The notes: generated by a model not told the origin, from the sequence alone. Positions 1 to 11,516 are shown, counted from the first letter of the stretch. The stretch is DNA of 48,116 nucleotides from Klebsormidium nitens (GCA_000708835.1 DF237590.1:1-48116); one strand, 5' to 3'. Numbers and translations are program-made.

Positions 1-651
1 GGGGCGGAAGAACCGGTGCCAACGCTGAGGCACTCCATCCGAGAACGGAGGGCCCCAGAGCGGTATACGCTGTGAAGACTCTAGAATAAGCTCTGTTATA
101 GGAAACAAAACATAAGCCAATACGAGCGTGGGGGAGTGTTGTAGTACGGTAGTTAACCGTAGGTTAGTGTTGACTGCGGTTTGACCGTGTTGACCGGTTG
201 ACTTCGGTCGGAAGACCGGTCACGTGGGCCGCGCGCATTTGGGAACGGACGAGCAGACCAGACGTGCCTGATACTGTAGACGCTCATATTGACTTAGTTT
301 GCTAGTTATAGTCTAGGTGACAAAGTAGCAGACCCCTGGACTGATTGCAGGACACAGGGCAGATTTGCTAGACTATAAGGAGGAAAAACCAACTTGTAAG
401 ATTCATTCACTTCCATTTCGCTTGCATCAACGCTGTTTCACGACACGGCCCCTCTTCAGTGTGCTGATGTCACAGATACAGAATGCCGCCTAAGCGACCC
501 GTGTCCTTGGAACTCTGTTCTTATGTACCGGTCGCAGTTCGATCCATCCTCACACATTTTTTCGGGAGCAACTTTGCCACACAGTGATAGCTGTTTGTCA
601 GCTGAAGAAAGCACCTCATGCTTTATCATTTCAACAGGCTCGCTTTCGCTC
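1..651. other. Non-coding left edge, no gene seen
   Basis: No conserved reading frame or clear RNA unit. A short inverted pair, GACCGGT at 192-198 and ACCGGTC at 215-221, could form a small hairpin. A box D-like GCTGAGGC sequence near position 25 may be the end of a decayed unit. Confidence 0.3.
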
Positions 652-719
652 GAAGGCAGTGCCGAGCAGATACGGGATGCTCGGGGTAGCCCAGCTTCTC
701 TTGAATAGTCCGACGCTTC
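652..719 (+). ncRNA. Box C/D-like RNA unit 1 (eroded box C)
   Basis: GAAGGC is followed by AGTGCCGAGC, a box C broken by TGA to TGC. The interior has GGG and AGCCCA arms. It ends with CCGA and CGCTTC. Layout and spacing match the family, but box C is damaged, so this is probably a relic. Confidence 0.35.
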
Positions 720-2209
720 AACGTAAATCACAGGGCCGAAGTGCAAACCCTCCCAAGCCTGTCGCCAACGGAACCGGAGCCTGTGAAACTTTGGTGCCTG
801 GATACTCCACTCCAGTTCTTACCACATTCCTTTCAGTAGAAAGCTCCCGTCACGCTTGGCCTCGTCGTTCCTTTCCTTTTTGCGAAAACTTTGTCTCTTT
901 TGTTGGTTGGGCTTTTGCGGGATCCTAGTTAATGAATGTACGATATGCGAATTTCGTCGCGCTTCGTGTCGTCTTCTGTTTGTCAAGCAACCTTTATCAA
1001 TCTTGTTCCTTCACATACGTCCTAGGAATACGTTTGGCGTTCGTAATTCCGTTGGCTTTATCCTCATGTGTTCGTTGATGTAAAGTATGTCAGTAGTGTG
1101 AGGCGACTCTGTCCAATTCCGTCGGGCCCCAATCCCGTTTCCGGCGGTTGTAAGAGTTCGAAATTGACAACGGGTGCGGAGTTCTGAGGTGAGAAGCGTC
1201 CCTGGCCATCGGTTTAAAGTACGCTTGGAGAGTCTTTCTTCTCAGGTGGTAGCATCAGTCCCGTAACACTGGGGTCGTGCTTCTTGGTTCTTTTTATCAA
1301 ACAAGTTTCCAAGGCTTTTATACAGAGTCACCTTTCAGACCACGGCGGGTTCAAAATCTTCCTTACTCGTACGGGACACACGCTTCCTTGGTTGCAAGTT
1401 TTCTGGATATGGGCTGGTTGTTGTGCGTCTTTCTGTCGTATCTATTTGCGGGTCTGGGTTTAACCCGCCACTGCGCGCTTTCCAAAAACTCTCAAAAACG
1501 ATCAGGAAGTCTGCATCAAAATCTATGTTGAGACTGGGAATCTTCTCTGTGGTGAGAGGAGCCAGTTCTGCGTTGAGATTGCAGGACAGAAACTTTGCAG
1601 CCGAGGCCACCGTCAAGGCACAGTAAATCTTGCTGTCCAGTGCACTAATTGTAGCGTCAATTACGGCACAACCCAATCCGTCAGTATTTCATCGTTCTCA
1701 GCATCCGTCTTCTCGTGCCATTGGGTCAGGTCCTCTGGACCCGTCGGCTTTCTGGAGGGCTTGCTCTCCGAATACTTTGCATGCAAACCTCGCGCGTTGT
1801 GCTCGATCTGAGCGGCGCTACCAAAATCGGCGGCTCGCTTCTCTCCTCGGCCTCAATCCGTCCACCTTAAATGTACTGGTATGAATCACTTTGTGCTAGT
1901 TTCCTCGTCAAAGCTGCGGGCGTATGAGTACAAGTTGCTCGGCACCGAGATCGCTGAGAGTTGCAGTTCCCGCTTCTTGAAGCTGCTACAGGGTTCTGGC
2001 TTTTGAATCCCCTATGATGCCGCTTCTGCGACTTCTCCGTCTACTGCCCTCTAGGTTGTCGATTTTTCTGCTTCGATCCACTCTCCTCTGAGAATCATAC
2101 GGTTCGCCTGGGATGGACCACTTCCGTTGAAGGAAGATTCTGTGAAGACCGTAACTCTCGTTTCACACCTCTGATTGGTCCGCCTCGTGGTTAATCAAAC
2201 ACCTTGAGC
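720..2209. other. Stretch without a recognisable gene
   Basis: Pyrimidine-rich sequence with short frames on both strands that look like no family I know. Near 1925-2020 a GGGCGTATGAG start and a TGATGCC end may be a heavily decayed unit. Confidence 0.3.
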
Positions 2210-2276
2210 CGGCGACGATGCTTGATTATTAGGAGGCACATCCCAAACAAAGAACCTAATCAGAAGGCTGATGCCT
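2210..2276 (+). ncRNA. Box C/D-like RNA unit 2
   Basis: GGC followed by a weak box C (ACGATGC). A clean CTGA at 2268-2271 is followed by TGCC, so the GGC/GCC stem is kept. Box C is atypical. No central hairpin stands out. Confidence 0.4.
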
Positions 2277-3328
2277 CCAGAACAGAACTTCTAAGTTTGC
2301 TGTGTCCATGATGTATACAAACAGAGCTGCAACGGAGGTCATGACGATGAAAAGGATCTATCTGCAAATCGCCCGGGCCGGGTTTGGGACTTTAAGATCG
2401 AAGCCCAAGATGCTCCCTACTAGTCGACAATCTCTGTACACGTTCCTCCAAGCAGTTTCTCTTCCTATTCTTGCACTTCTGAACTTTAGGGTTTTCCCAA
2501 GCTTCCTTTTTCCGCGCCTGTGTCCCCATCAATTTACTACAGTCCTGCACGTCTGCCCCAAAATTTCCGTCTCTCGGAAGCCAATGGGCTCAAACTTGGT
2601 CGTTCGCATGTGAATTTTGTGAAAACACGACAAGCCCGTTTCGGTGTCGGTTTGGATGCTTGTAAGCTCTTTCCGTCCATCTCGGTCGGTTCCCTTCGGG
2701 TTAGCAGTCCCTGTATGCCTCGACCAGAGTTAAATGTCCACCTCTCGTAATCCATCTTGATTCGCTACTTTCATTTTGAGAGTACCGTTGCTCTGTTGGG
2801 TTAAAACTTTCGTCCGAGCTGGTTTCTGCTTCGGCTGATAGTCTGCCTTAAAGTGCGCTTTGAGTTCGCGGGGGACGCTATGACGAGCTGAATCCTGAGC
2901 CGGGAGAGCTCACCAAAAGATTGTAGCCCGATGCGCTCCATTGTTTGGTGCACCGTTCCATTCTCGGTGCTCGTATACGACGACAAAACACCCGTTTCGA
3001 GTTGCGCAGCCTTTCTTTCCAAGAGGAATGTCGACTTCCTATCGCACTGGCTGCGCCACTGCATTTGTGCATTTGACCATTTGACCAGTCTCGCGACCTT
3101 TGCGCCAGGGCGCCGACCCAGTCTTTTTGACGTTTCAGCTTTCCCGCCTTTGTCCGTCTGTTCCGCCCCACTATCTTGCAGGCTTCGTCTTTTCGTATCG
3201 TAACGGTTTTCAGCAGATAAACTTGGGAACCGCACCCACTGCATCAAAGCATGGCGTCTGCTACTGTTGCTCGGCGTGCGCTGACGGCGTACTTGCAAAG
3301 GCAATAATAATCTCAGACGGCATGCGAA
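2277..3328. other. Stretch without a recognisable gene
   Basis: Overlapping frames occur on both strands (for example minus strand 2801-3304) but show no known domain, and they fall in the pyrimidine-rich array background. No intact box C/D-like unit seen. Confidence 0.3.
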
Positions 3329-3394
3329 GAGGCGATGCTGAGCTCAAGATGGGCAATCGCCCATTCACAGTAAGGGTCACGTTGTGAATGCCCG
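3329..3394 (+). ncRNA. Box C/D-like RNA unit 3
   Basis: GAGGC, then GATGCTGA in the box C position. A strong central hairpin ATGGGC-aatc-GCCCAT spans about 3349-3364. GTGA at 3384-3387 is followed by ATGCCC. The hairpin is well formed but both boxes depart from consensus. Confidence 0.42.
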
Positions 3395-3482
3395 TGAAAC
3401 ATCTAATTTGTTTTGCACCCTTTCGTATCCCTCAAAGCATGGCCTTTGTTTTCGCCCTTGAGAAGTCTGTTGACGGCGTGTG

Positions 3483-3556
3483 GAGGCGACGATGAGCTTA
3501 AGATGGGCGTTGAGAGCCCAATCGTGTTCAGATTTGCAGATTGGCTCTGATGCTTC
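3483..3556 (+). ncRNA. Box C/D-like RNA unit 4
   Basis: GAGGC pairs with GCTTC with one G-U pair. Box C is ACGATGA at 3489-3495 and box D is CTGA at 3547-3550. The central arms are TGGGC and GCCCA. One of the better preserved units. It lies 154 bp after the previous one. Confidence 0.55.
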
Positions 3557-3566
3557 GTAAGGCTTA

Positions 3567-3627
3567 CAGGCGATGATTCTACATGGCTTTCACGTTCTCG
3601 TTGGCTAATCAGGAGTGAGGTGCCTTA
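3567..3627 (+). ncRNA. Box C/D-like RNA unit 5 (weak)
   Basis: AGGC/GCCT stem around a box C-like CGATGATT and a GTGA. Two extra bases separate GTGA from the closing stem. There is no central hairpin. It could be a relic. Confidence 0.32.
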
Positions 3628-5015
3628 CGGCCCTCCCTGCCACGTGGCAGGCTGGCAAGCGATGTGTCGCTGGTCTCCACGCTAGCGTCAGCCTCAAACG
3701 AGCTGTCAAGGCGCTAAAGCAGCCTTCGCAACTTTTGATTTGAAACCCACGTTAAACTGTGCTTGAGATGGACCTGTTAGACTGTGAGAAACGGATTACT
3801 GGTTGTAGGGTGCATATTTTTTCATATGCCACTATTGCCCAAGTCAGGATTTTCTTGAGCCCTGTTTTTCTCTTTATGGTATTACATGTTGGACCTTGTC
3901 CGTTGTTGACGGACCACCAAAACGACTCGGCCAATATCAGCAGCCTGTTACCTTTCTGAATGGCCCGTTGATAGTTTCCTTCGGCGTCAACTTCTGATCT
4001 TTGCGACGTGAGAATTCTGGGCAGTGGACGTTCACACGACGTGGCTGCAAGAAAGTGCCGTCCCCTTGCTCGTGCCTGCCCTTCTTTACGCAGTCAAAAG
4101 TCGTTCGTCATCGAGCTATTGTTGACATGAGCAAAACAACAAAGGCATCTAACATTCTGCTGACAATCGAGGCCTGATGATCGAAAGCTGGGTGCGAATT
4201 GCTCACAACCTCTTCTCCGAAAGCGTTGACGCGCGCTTCTTGGTGATCTGCTCAGTGAGATGATGAGTCCGTCCATCTTGCAGGCGAAAGGAAGCACTCT
4301 AGGCGGTCCCCGTGGCGCGCCACTTCGACTGTAATGGTGCCGATTAATTCGCGGCTAGCAAGAAGGGACATACCTCAAGGTGAGAAGCGTAGTTGAGTAT
4401 CTGCCGCTTTGATTCAAACTACCTATTCGTCAAGGTCCTCCCGTGGTGCGCTAAGACCTAGGCACCAAGAAAGTAGGGGCGTTTCTCTGGTCCGTTCCAC
4501 GAATGTAAGCTCGTCAGTCGTCAACTCGTTCTGTTGAATATCTGTTTCGTAGAAATTTCCCAGGAGCTTGCTTTGGACACCGAATATGTCATAGCTGTTT
4601 TTTTGCCTCCGTGACTTCCAATTTACGAGATCTTTCGGGATCTTTTGAGATCGTGTTTACCGTTCCGACTACATGGATCTGCAGACCTTGCTATATCCAC
4701 CTCTCTTGAAAGCTGGGTGCTGCAACGTAGGCGTCCCTTGTTAGATTCGACATCCAGCCTTGGGCAATTTGCGCTTTCTGCGCCGTTTCTGACGTCTCGG
4801 CCAACCCTGCACGCTCCGCACTTTGGGCCACTTGCACGCTTTTGCATCTGGCGTCACCACTGATCCCGGTGGTCATTGCATTCCTTCGGTTTTTTGGGAA
4901 TTCACTTAGTGATTGACAATAGCAACCTTTCGCAACGGCGTAACGATCAGCGGTACTTATTGTTATCGGTATCCAAAGTGTAAAGAGCTAGGTGCAGATT
5001 GCGTTTGGTTTGTCT
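3628..5015. other. Stretch without a recognisable gene
   Basis: No domain-bearing frame. A box C-like AGATGATGAG at 4258-4267 has no convincing box D partner. A simple pair of short frames near 4620-4870 lies on opposite strands of the same bases and is probably chance. Confidence 0.3.
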
Positions 5016-5085
5016 CAGGCTATGACGAGCGGGACTGGGACGCTTCAGCAAACCCACTTGCAGTCTTTGCCACCTCTGACGCCTG
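5016..5085 (+). ncRNA. Box C/D-like RNA unit 6
   Basis: Perfect 5-bp terminal stem CAGGC (5016-5020) with GCCTG (5081-5085). Box C is TATGACGA (5021-5028) and box D is CTGA (5076-5079). Total 70 nt, normal for box C/D RNAs. The interior has TGGGA and aCCCA arms. The stem differs from most copies yet stays paired. Confidence 0.62.
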
Positions 5086-5985
5086 TATTGCGATTTAAGG
5101 GCAAGTCCCTTCCACTACCACGTAGTATAAAGCAGTGTTCGTGCAGTCTTGCTATCTTCGCGCCCGTTTTCCTGCAGTCTGGTGCATTCCTCCTGCAAGT
5201 CTGCTCCTTTCTTCATCAGCCGCTTCGGTCACTTCGTTTCTTCCCCTATCTTGGCTTATCTGCTGCATTTATTTGTTTTCTATCATCTCGCGTACGTTCC
5301 GGGAGGACTATGCATGAGTTCCTATATGTCTTTGATTGTTACTTTCGCGACTCTATGCCGTTCTCTTTGCTCCAAGAATCCGTCGAGCTTGGTTAGCGAG
5401 ACGTTTCCAGCCTGCCGTCCTGCCTGAGCTGCACTTTCACTAATCTTGAGCTGCACTTTCACCAATCTTTGTGAAGCGATAACCCGGAGCTCCATCCATT
5501 GCGATGTGCGCTCGTGACTTGATTCACCGCAATTCCCAACGTCTGCATGTGTGTTCGCTAAACCTTCCGAAAATTCTGCTCGGATCTTTCCATTGACTTT
5601 TGACTCTCAAATCGAAGCGTTCCTCACGTTTTTCCAGTTCTCTTCTTGTCGTGATTCAGAGAGGTCTTACTCCGACACAGTGCTGAAATCCCAAGGAAAG
5701 TAATGAGCTCCAAATCTGTCGGTCGTAAGTCTAGAAGGCCATTGGCCGCGCTAAGAGTTGGACTTCGCGGTCCCAATGCTTTGTATGTTCGGCCCTTCAA
5801 TCCTTTGACGCATGGTCCTTGCTCAAACAACTACGCGGAACGCCAAGGATGCGGAAGACAGAATGAAAAATGTAATGTGTCTGCGCGCGCTAATCTCGTG
5901 GACGTGGACCTCGAGCATATGCTTTGATGTGTGTAGTCAATCTTTATCGAGGATTGTGAATGTCTACTTATATGGTCACTTTGTA
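5086..5985. other. Stretch without a recognisable gene
   Basis: C/T-rich sequence. Overlapping + strand frames at 5135-5427 are compositional and match no family I know. It contains the 22-bp tandem duplicate listed separately. Confidence 0.3.
5426..5469. repeat. 22-bp tandem duplicate, two copies
   Basis: GAGCTGCACTTTCAC followed by TAATCTT is repeated immediately with a single T-to-C change (5426-5447 and 5448-5469). It is a recent small tandem duplication. Confidence 0.9.
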
Positions 5986-6053
5986 GGAAAGGCAAGGAAG
6001 AGCTCAGATCTGACGAAGAACGTCGTCACACTGGCTGTTGTCGGACGCCTTCC
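5986..6053 (+). ncRNA. Box C/D-like RNA unit 7 (eroded boxes)
   Basis: GGAAAGGC can pair with GCCTTCC with one bulged A. Box C is eroded (AAGGAAGA) and box D reads CGGA. The stem is kept better than the boxes, so this is probably a relic. Confidence 0.33.
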
Positions 6054-6607
6054 AGCATTGATCCTCTCAACTCTTTTACTTTGTCCATGACTTTAGGGTA
6101 TCCACTTATACCTAACGTGCTTTATTTTGCTGTCGCATTGTAAAATTCGTGGGCAAGCTGGACCTGATCGCCACCTTTTGTGCTTCCGCGCCTGACTTGC
6201 CAAAATGCTTCAGGTTGCTAGCTCCTTTCTACAGTGTTTCCCACGTCTCATTCCCACTGCTTCCAACATTTTCAGCATTCATGTCCCTAAAAACCTGGAC
6301 CTCAACAATGTTAACTTGCTTTAGGTGAGAAACCAGCTGGGCAGCTACCGCAAAGCCGCTGCTCTGCGGTGAAGAGCTCCCCCCTTGGTCGTTCCTGCCA
6401 CCCGGTCTTTTCAGATCTGAAGCTTCGTATGGCGGCCCGTGGTCTCTCTCCAGTTTCCACCTTTTCGCCTTGCAAGCCATTTGAAAATTGAGACCTCGCA
6501 ACCCTCACGCTTTCTGGGTACGGTTGTCGGATTCGTCTCAAGGAGGAGAACGCATAGTGCAGATTCTGTTTTCTTGATCACTTTTGAAACTATGATGCTG
6601 GATTTCA
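6054..6607. other. Stretch without a recognisable gene
   Basis: Several overlapping short frames on both strands, none with a recognisable domain. No intact array unit seen. Confidence 0.3.
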
Positions 6608-7048
6608 AGGGCGTGGTCTCAAAACACATTTACAGCCACTGCGAGAACGCCGACATTTGCTGGAGTGGGGTGGGGGCCCGGCGGCTGGCGAAAGTGCCCG
6701 GCGGCTGAGGGGCCCAGGGATCCGGCGGCCGGCGGCTGTGCCCGGGGAAAACTGCCCCGGGGTCCAAACCAACAAAAAATCCAGGATTCTAAGATATGCC
6801 GGCGGTTTTCGCAGCCGCTACGCGCTTATGGAACATAGGAAATAGTTTTTTGTGCATTTCCAGCCGTATATTGCCCAAAAAGTGTCGTATAGCCTCAGTT
6901 TTTGGAATTTTTATCCCATTTTTTGGGGGGGCCTAGCCCGGCGGCTGGCCCCAAATCCGGCTCAAAATTCAGGGGGGTCGGGGCCCGGCGGCTGGCAAAT
7001 TGTCGGCGTTCTCGTAGTGACTGCAAATCTGTTTTGAGACCACGCCTT
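6608..7048. mobile_element. Non-coding foldback (MITE-like) element, about 440 bp
   Basis: About 52 bp at 6608-6660 recur, inverted and with only a few mismatches, at 6995-7048. Both arms contain GCGTGGTCTCAAAACA and GAGAACGCCGACA. The inside is non-coding and carries five direct copies of a CCGGCGGCTG motif (near 6678, 6698, 6728, 6938 and 6985). Long terminal inverted repeats around a short non-coding core are typical of MITEs or foldback transposons. I could not fix a target-site duplication, so the exact ends and superfamily are open. Its CG-rich core stands out from the pyrimidine-rich surroundings. Confidence 0.8.
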
Positions 7049-7247
7049 GGGGTGTTTCGGCGAACCAGTATCTTTCGTGCATGTCCCGGACGCCTTCACG
7101 CACAAACTTTGCCCGAGCTAAGATCTAGTGCATCTGATCCTGTGACTAAGGCTGACGTGCCAATACGTTTAGCTTTCAGGCGACCGGTCTGTTTTATCAC
7201 GGGTTTCCCTAGTCCGATGCAATGTCTCGTACGATCGGAGCTTTGAG

Positions 7248-7329
7248 GAAGGCAATGAAGAGCTTCAAGTTTAAGCTGGGTCGGAAGAGCTCAACGATGG
7301 AACACCGCTTCCTCAACCCCGATGCCCTC
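7248..7329 (+). ncRNA. Box C/D-like RNA unit 8
   Basis: AAGGCA followed by ATGAAGA (box C with one change). CCGA is followed by TGCCC in the box D position. The GGCA/TGCC stem is kept. The unit is slightly long at 82 nt. Confidence 0.42.
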
Positions 7330-7568
7330 CGTTCCTGGTGCGCAGCTCCATCTTCGAAGCTTCTCTTGACCCCCAAATGCCTTTCGAAGGTGCTCCGCCT
7401 TTTTTTTGGGCCGATAGAATGCTTTTAGTTCTCGCCCCGCAGTTGACGCTTCTATGCCGCGCAAGCGGCCCAACACCTCGCAACTCTTGCACTGGTGTGG
7501 ATGCCAATCGCGAAACTTGAATCAAGCGTGTCGAGTTGCATGTCCCATTCTCTTTGGCGCATTTCTCC

Positions 7569-7636
7569 AGGCTGTGACGAGTGGCTGTAACGAGTGGCTG
7601 GCGGCCCAGATCCCTTCATTGGCCTTTCGGACGCCT
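7569..7636 (+). ncRNA. Box C/D-like RNA unit 9
   Basis: AGGC/GCCT stem with box C TGTGACGA. Box D reads CGGA at 7628-7631. A 13-bp internal tandem repeat (GACGAGTGGCTGT, then AACGAGTGGCTGG) duplicates part of box C. Confidence 0.42.
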
Positions 7637-7715
7637 TTTTCTACGCAAGTCGCCATGTGGAGTTGCAATGACGTGGGTCGCTTAGCGATATTACCTGATT
7701 GAAGATCAGGAGCAT

Positions 7716-7777
7716 AAGGCAAGGACGAGCCATAGTGGGCTTAGATGCTCCAGGTGTGTGGTCGGAACTGATGCCCC
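7716..7777 (+). ncRNA. Box C/D-like RNA unit 10
   Basis: AAGGCA, then AGGACGA (box C with the TGA changed to GGA). Box D is a clean CTGA at 7768-7771 followed by TGCCCC. The family's GTGGGC arm is present. It lies 147 bp after the previous unit. Confidence 0.45.
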
Positions 7778-8510
7778 ATGGAAGTGCTTAGCACTCTAGC
7801 GATAGAAAAGGCTTGGCGCTTACTCCCGTTTGTTTTGGACTCATCGACTGAGTAGGCAAAGGAAATGAGGACGTGTTGGGCATCATAGGCCAAGCGCAAC
7901 CTTAAAGCATCTTGCAGTGTGTGACACGCCTTGATATGTTTATCTCAACTCAAGTCCTGGATCTTTCTGGGCCATCCAATCTGCCTTTTGTCGAGCGGCT
8001 CCTCTTAGCTGGTCGACGAGTCTGTTTCCGGATGTTGTCGGTGTTGAAACCGACTCGGCCGTTTGAGCTGTAAATCAGGCTCCACCGGCCGTCTACACTT
8101 CAGGTCTACATATTGGCCGCATCATGAGATGCGAGGTATTTCAAATGGCAAGGACTCAAAGAAAATAAGAATTTCATGTAGAAACTTTGCCCGAGGTTTT
8201 GGAGTTCCATGCAGAAGAGCTTCTGCACGTACTCGGTCAATCTTGTAGATTCTGGCCCCCTTCTCATGTGGCAAAGATGAGTACTCCGTTGGTACAAGCG
8301 CCCCAACGCTCATTGCTTCCACTGCGGCTTAACGCCATTTGCAAAATTACTTAATCATGTGCATCTCGACAACTTGTCGGCGTAAAAAGAATATTCCAAC
8401 TACGGGTCGAAAATCTGAATTCGCCCCTAGCTTCTTTGGGCTTCTTCAAAGCGCAAATGGATCAGTTGAGACTTTGCGCCAAGTCGCTTCAGGGCCGCTT
8501 ACTTTCAATG
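7778..8510. other. Stretch without a recognisable gene
   Basis: No conserved frame. Near 7858-7945, GGCAAAGGAAATGAGG, a TTGGGC arm and GTGACACGCC look like an eroded unit one step after unit 10. Confidence 0.3.
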
Positions 8511-8580
8511 CGAGGCAGTGACGACCGGCATTAGGGTGCTCCGGCAGCGCAATCTTTGACGTCATCGACCCCGACGCCCT
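8511..8580 (+). ncRNA. Box C/D-like RNA unit 11
   Basis: GAGGC then box C AGTGACGA (8517-8524). CCGA is followed by CGCCCT. The GGC/GCC stem is kept. Box D has one change from CTGA. Confidence 0.45.
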
Positions 8581-9226
8581 GTTTTGAAAGTTTCTTCGCC
8601 TCAGGCCTGCTGCGCGCATAACGATCTTGTAACCTGATCCGCGGACATCAAGCAAATATCCTTGCGCCACAAGTCCGTTTGAAGCTCGTGTCGCGCTCTT
8701 ATATCCGTCTCAATCTCTTCCGTTCTTTCTGGCTGTCTGTCCGTTTTGAGGGGCACACGAGCCTCCTGTTGATTAAAGTTCATCTGAACTGGTCCTTGCG
8801 TCTTTACGTTGAAATGTTCTCCAAGGTTTTTGTCCGGATGCTTTCCAGGTTTCAATGTGTGCGCACGGGGACATACTCCAGACGACGGGTCACTGCTTTT
8901 CTAGGTCGCAAGATCCATTCCAAACGTCGGGTTTTGTATTGAGGCCTTCTAGCTTCAGTGCTTCTGTCGAGCCAGCACCATTTTTTTCCCGCGTTTGGCT
9001 TCATCTTTTTTGTTGATCCAATCAGTAGTTGATTTGCCCCTGATGCGGTTGACGCAGCGTCTTGGCCGGGCAGTGCTGAGGCATTCCCTTTCTAAGTGAG
9101 CATTGTTGCCTTATGGGTTCCGCCGTGCGTCTCCATTCATGAGCTCATACATTTCGTGCGCACTTGTGTGTCACCCGGCCCTCCCCACTGGGTGCAGGCA
9201 TATCCCTAATCACTTCTGCCTTCAAC
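8581..9226. other. Stretch without a recognisable gene
   Basis: No gene recognised. Isolated box D-like sequences (CCGGATGC near 8834, CCTGATGC near 9039, GCTGAGGC near 9076) are probably ends of decayed units. Confidence 0.3.
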
Positions 9227-9297
9227 GAGGCACTGATGAGCTATGTATGGGCGCCAAAACCCATTGCTGCCCTTAGTGGAAATGGTTCTGATGCCGT
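9227..9297 (+). ncRNA. Box C/D-like RNA unit 12
   Basis: GGCA, then CTGATGA (9233-9239), a near-perfect box C. A central hairpin pairs ATGGG with CCCAT. Box D is CTGA at 9288-9291 followed by TGCC. All family elements are in place, and the 20-nt segment before box D is open sequence. Confidence 0.62.
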
Positions 9298-9553
9298 CCC
9301 AACCTTGGAGGTGGTAGCACTTGGGCTCTTGTTCCGAAGTGAAATGGTCCGTTTTGCCGACGGTCTCTAATTCGGTTGAGGGCATTAGGAGCCATACCTT
9401 GGTGGGAGAAGCTCAAGCACCCTATGCGTGCGGACAGTTTCAAAACATCGTTCTTCGGAAATGATTCAAAAAATCGATGTTCGTTTCGTTCGTTTGACTG
9501 AGATCAGACATCGAATCGCAACGAAGGACCTGTTGCAAATCTTGGACGTGTGT

Positions 9554-9624
9554 GAGGCCGTGATGAGCCATGCCTAGGTGCGCAAACTGCCATCCGTCCT
9601 TCAGCGGGCCAAGCTCTATGCCCT
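9554..9624 (+). ncRNA. Box C/D-like RNA unit 13 (perfect C, lost D)
   Basis: GAGGC(C) then a perfect box C GTGATGA (9560-9566). The expected box D reads CTCTATGCC, so TGA has become TA and the box is broken. An eroded unit also lies at 9378-9430, about 150 bp after unit 12 and 176 bp before this one. Confidence 0.42.
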
Positions 9625-10323
9625 GAATCTATGAAACCGTGACTGCGTACTTAGAAAAATGCCTCCTTTGGTGAGTATGTGTCACTGGAACCCTCCAACT
9701 AGGAATTACGTGTACCGTAGTAAGTGGTGGCTGCTATATTGACAGCAGCGACGGCTAAGGCGTGGTACACAGGCCCAAACGAGCCCGTTCTCACACGGAT
9801 TTTACAACCGCTTTTATTGGTTTCGTTCCAATGACACAAGCCTGTTGGTTGGGCAGGTCGCAAAGAACGCGTTCGTCCGCGTGGATGTGCTGAACCTCCC
9901 CCTTCCGCTCCAGCGCTAATAAAAATCCTTAGCCGTCGGGGAGCAGGAGGTGGTAAGGCAGAGCTCCTTCTTTAATGACGGGTCTTTGCAATTCTGGTTG
10001 TACCTCCCACTTGTCCTTGCGGCTCTCGGGTCGTTCATGTTTTTTCGTCTTCAAGTTCTTATGGCTCTTCTGCCTGTGTGGAAGCCTCTCACCTATATAA
10101 CTATCTTTGGTCCGACAACTATTCAGCAAGCTCTGCAAAATTTCTGTCATGGGGTTTGGTTCTATGTGAGCTGCGTGTGCTGTACATTTCAAGATTTTCT
10201 CTGGTTTCACGTCAATCGCAACGCCCATTGCAAGTCCCCGGGCCCCGCTGTTGGAGCTTGCCCGGGATGCTTTCAACCTCTGACAGGCCGCGTTAGCTAG
10301 TCAAGGACGGAAGAGCTGAAGCC
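9625..10323. other. Stretch without a recognisable gene
   Basis: No domain-bearing frame. A CCAATGACACAAGCC motif near 9830, with a TTGGGC arm, is a possible eroded unit. Confidence 0.3.
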
Positions 10324-10388
10324 AAGGCAATGACGATTTGATTCCTGGGTAAAAACAGCCCAATCGCAGGGAGGTCGCACCGAAGCCA
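10324..10388 (+). ncRNA. Box C/D-like RNA unit 14
   Basis: AAGGCA then ATGACGA. Central arms are CTGGGT and AGCCCA. Box D reads CCGA at 10380-10383, followed by AGCC. Box C matches the common family variant. Confidence 0.47.
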
Positions 10389-11440
10389 ACGTCAAGGATA
10401 CAGCCCTTTCTCGTTGGTGCTAATTAGCAATCATACGTAACTGTGTGCTTACTTTCTACTCAGGCGTCGTTGTCCTAGTGTTTGTGCTCGAGAACTCTGT
10501 GTATCGTTTTCTATGTGGTTGGCAATTTCATTGAACCCTCGCTTGCCCGCCACAAGACGCATTGTCATTCACTGTTGTTCGCTTTCGTTCTTCTGCTTCA
10601 AAGGGCCAGTCGTCTGTCCTTTATCCCAACACGTTTTCCTAAAATTCGCTTTCGGTGATTGTGACCGGATCCGTGCTTTTGCGCTCAACTCGTTAGAGAC
10701 GCAAAGAAGTTGCCCCTTGCGTCTTGGTGGGCGGCTTGCGCTTATATATACGTTTAGGGTTCTTGAGCATGCACATTCTTATATGATTCATCCAATAAAG
10801 GCGGTTTCTCTTGGCCCTTGATGCAGCATTCTTGAAACCTCTTACATGTGGCTCGTTTGGTTGATTTCCTCACCGAGGTACCATCTTTCGCTTTGGCGCC
10901 GAGCACGTTCCCAGTCGGCTCATGCCTGGCCATAGAAGGAGCTAAATGATTCTCTGATGCCGCTCACTCTCCTCAAATGCCCCTTGAATCTTGCACCATC
11001 CTTCCGATCAAATTCTGCAAGTGTCACTTTCTGATATCGGATTCTTGGACCACGTTGTCAGCTGTCATGATGTGGTGAAAACCTTCCGGTGCGAAGAACT
11101 TATCGCAGGCCCTCGCTTTATGCAATTGCATCTGCAACCTCTTGGGTTGAATTCGTTTATGAGAGCGAAATTGATGAGGTTCTCTCCAGAAAAGATTGTT
11201 TAGACGTGGTCTTTACATTTTGAGAAGGAGGTCCCTGGTCCAACTAAAGAAATGTGGATTCCGACAGCGGTTTAGAGAGGTCGATTCACGAAGACGGTAT
11301 GATTGAAGTGTCCGCACATCTTTTTGAAGCCAGCAGCCTTTTTGAATTCTATGGTTATAGAATAACCGACGGGTAAATTTACCTCTTGTGGGTTTGTGCG
11401 TCTGCGTCGCTCCTAGAAGTATGCAGAGACAATACTTTCC
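10389..11440. other. Stretch without a recognisable gene
   Basis: T-rich sequence. A lone CTCTGATGCC near 10950 marks a lost unit. No protein family recognised. Confidence 0.3.
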
Positions 11441-11516
11441 CAGCAGTGACGAGCAGATTACCTGGGACGTCAACGTCCCAAGCAAAAGTTTTCTTTGTTT
11501 CGCGACGCTGAAGCCT
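11441..11516 (+). ncRNA. Box C/D-like RNA unit 15 with strong hairpin
   Basis: Box C AGTGACGA (11445-11452) and box D CTGA (11508-11511), followed by AGCC. The central hairpin pairs TGGGACGT with ACGTCCCA, the longest perfect central stem in the family. The terminal stem is short. Confidence 0.52.

Noticed and set aside
2801-3304. 167-residue minus-strand reading frame
   Set aside because: Arg/Ser-rich translation of a pyrimidine-rich + strand. Compositional, with no known motif.
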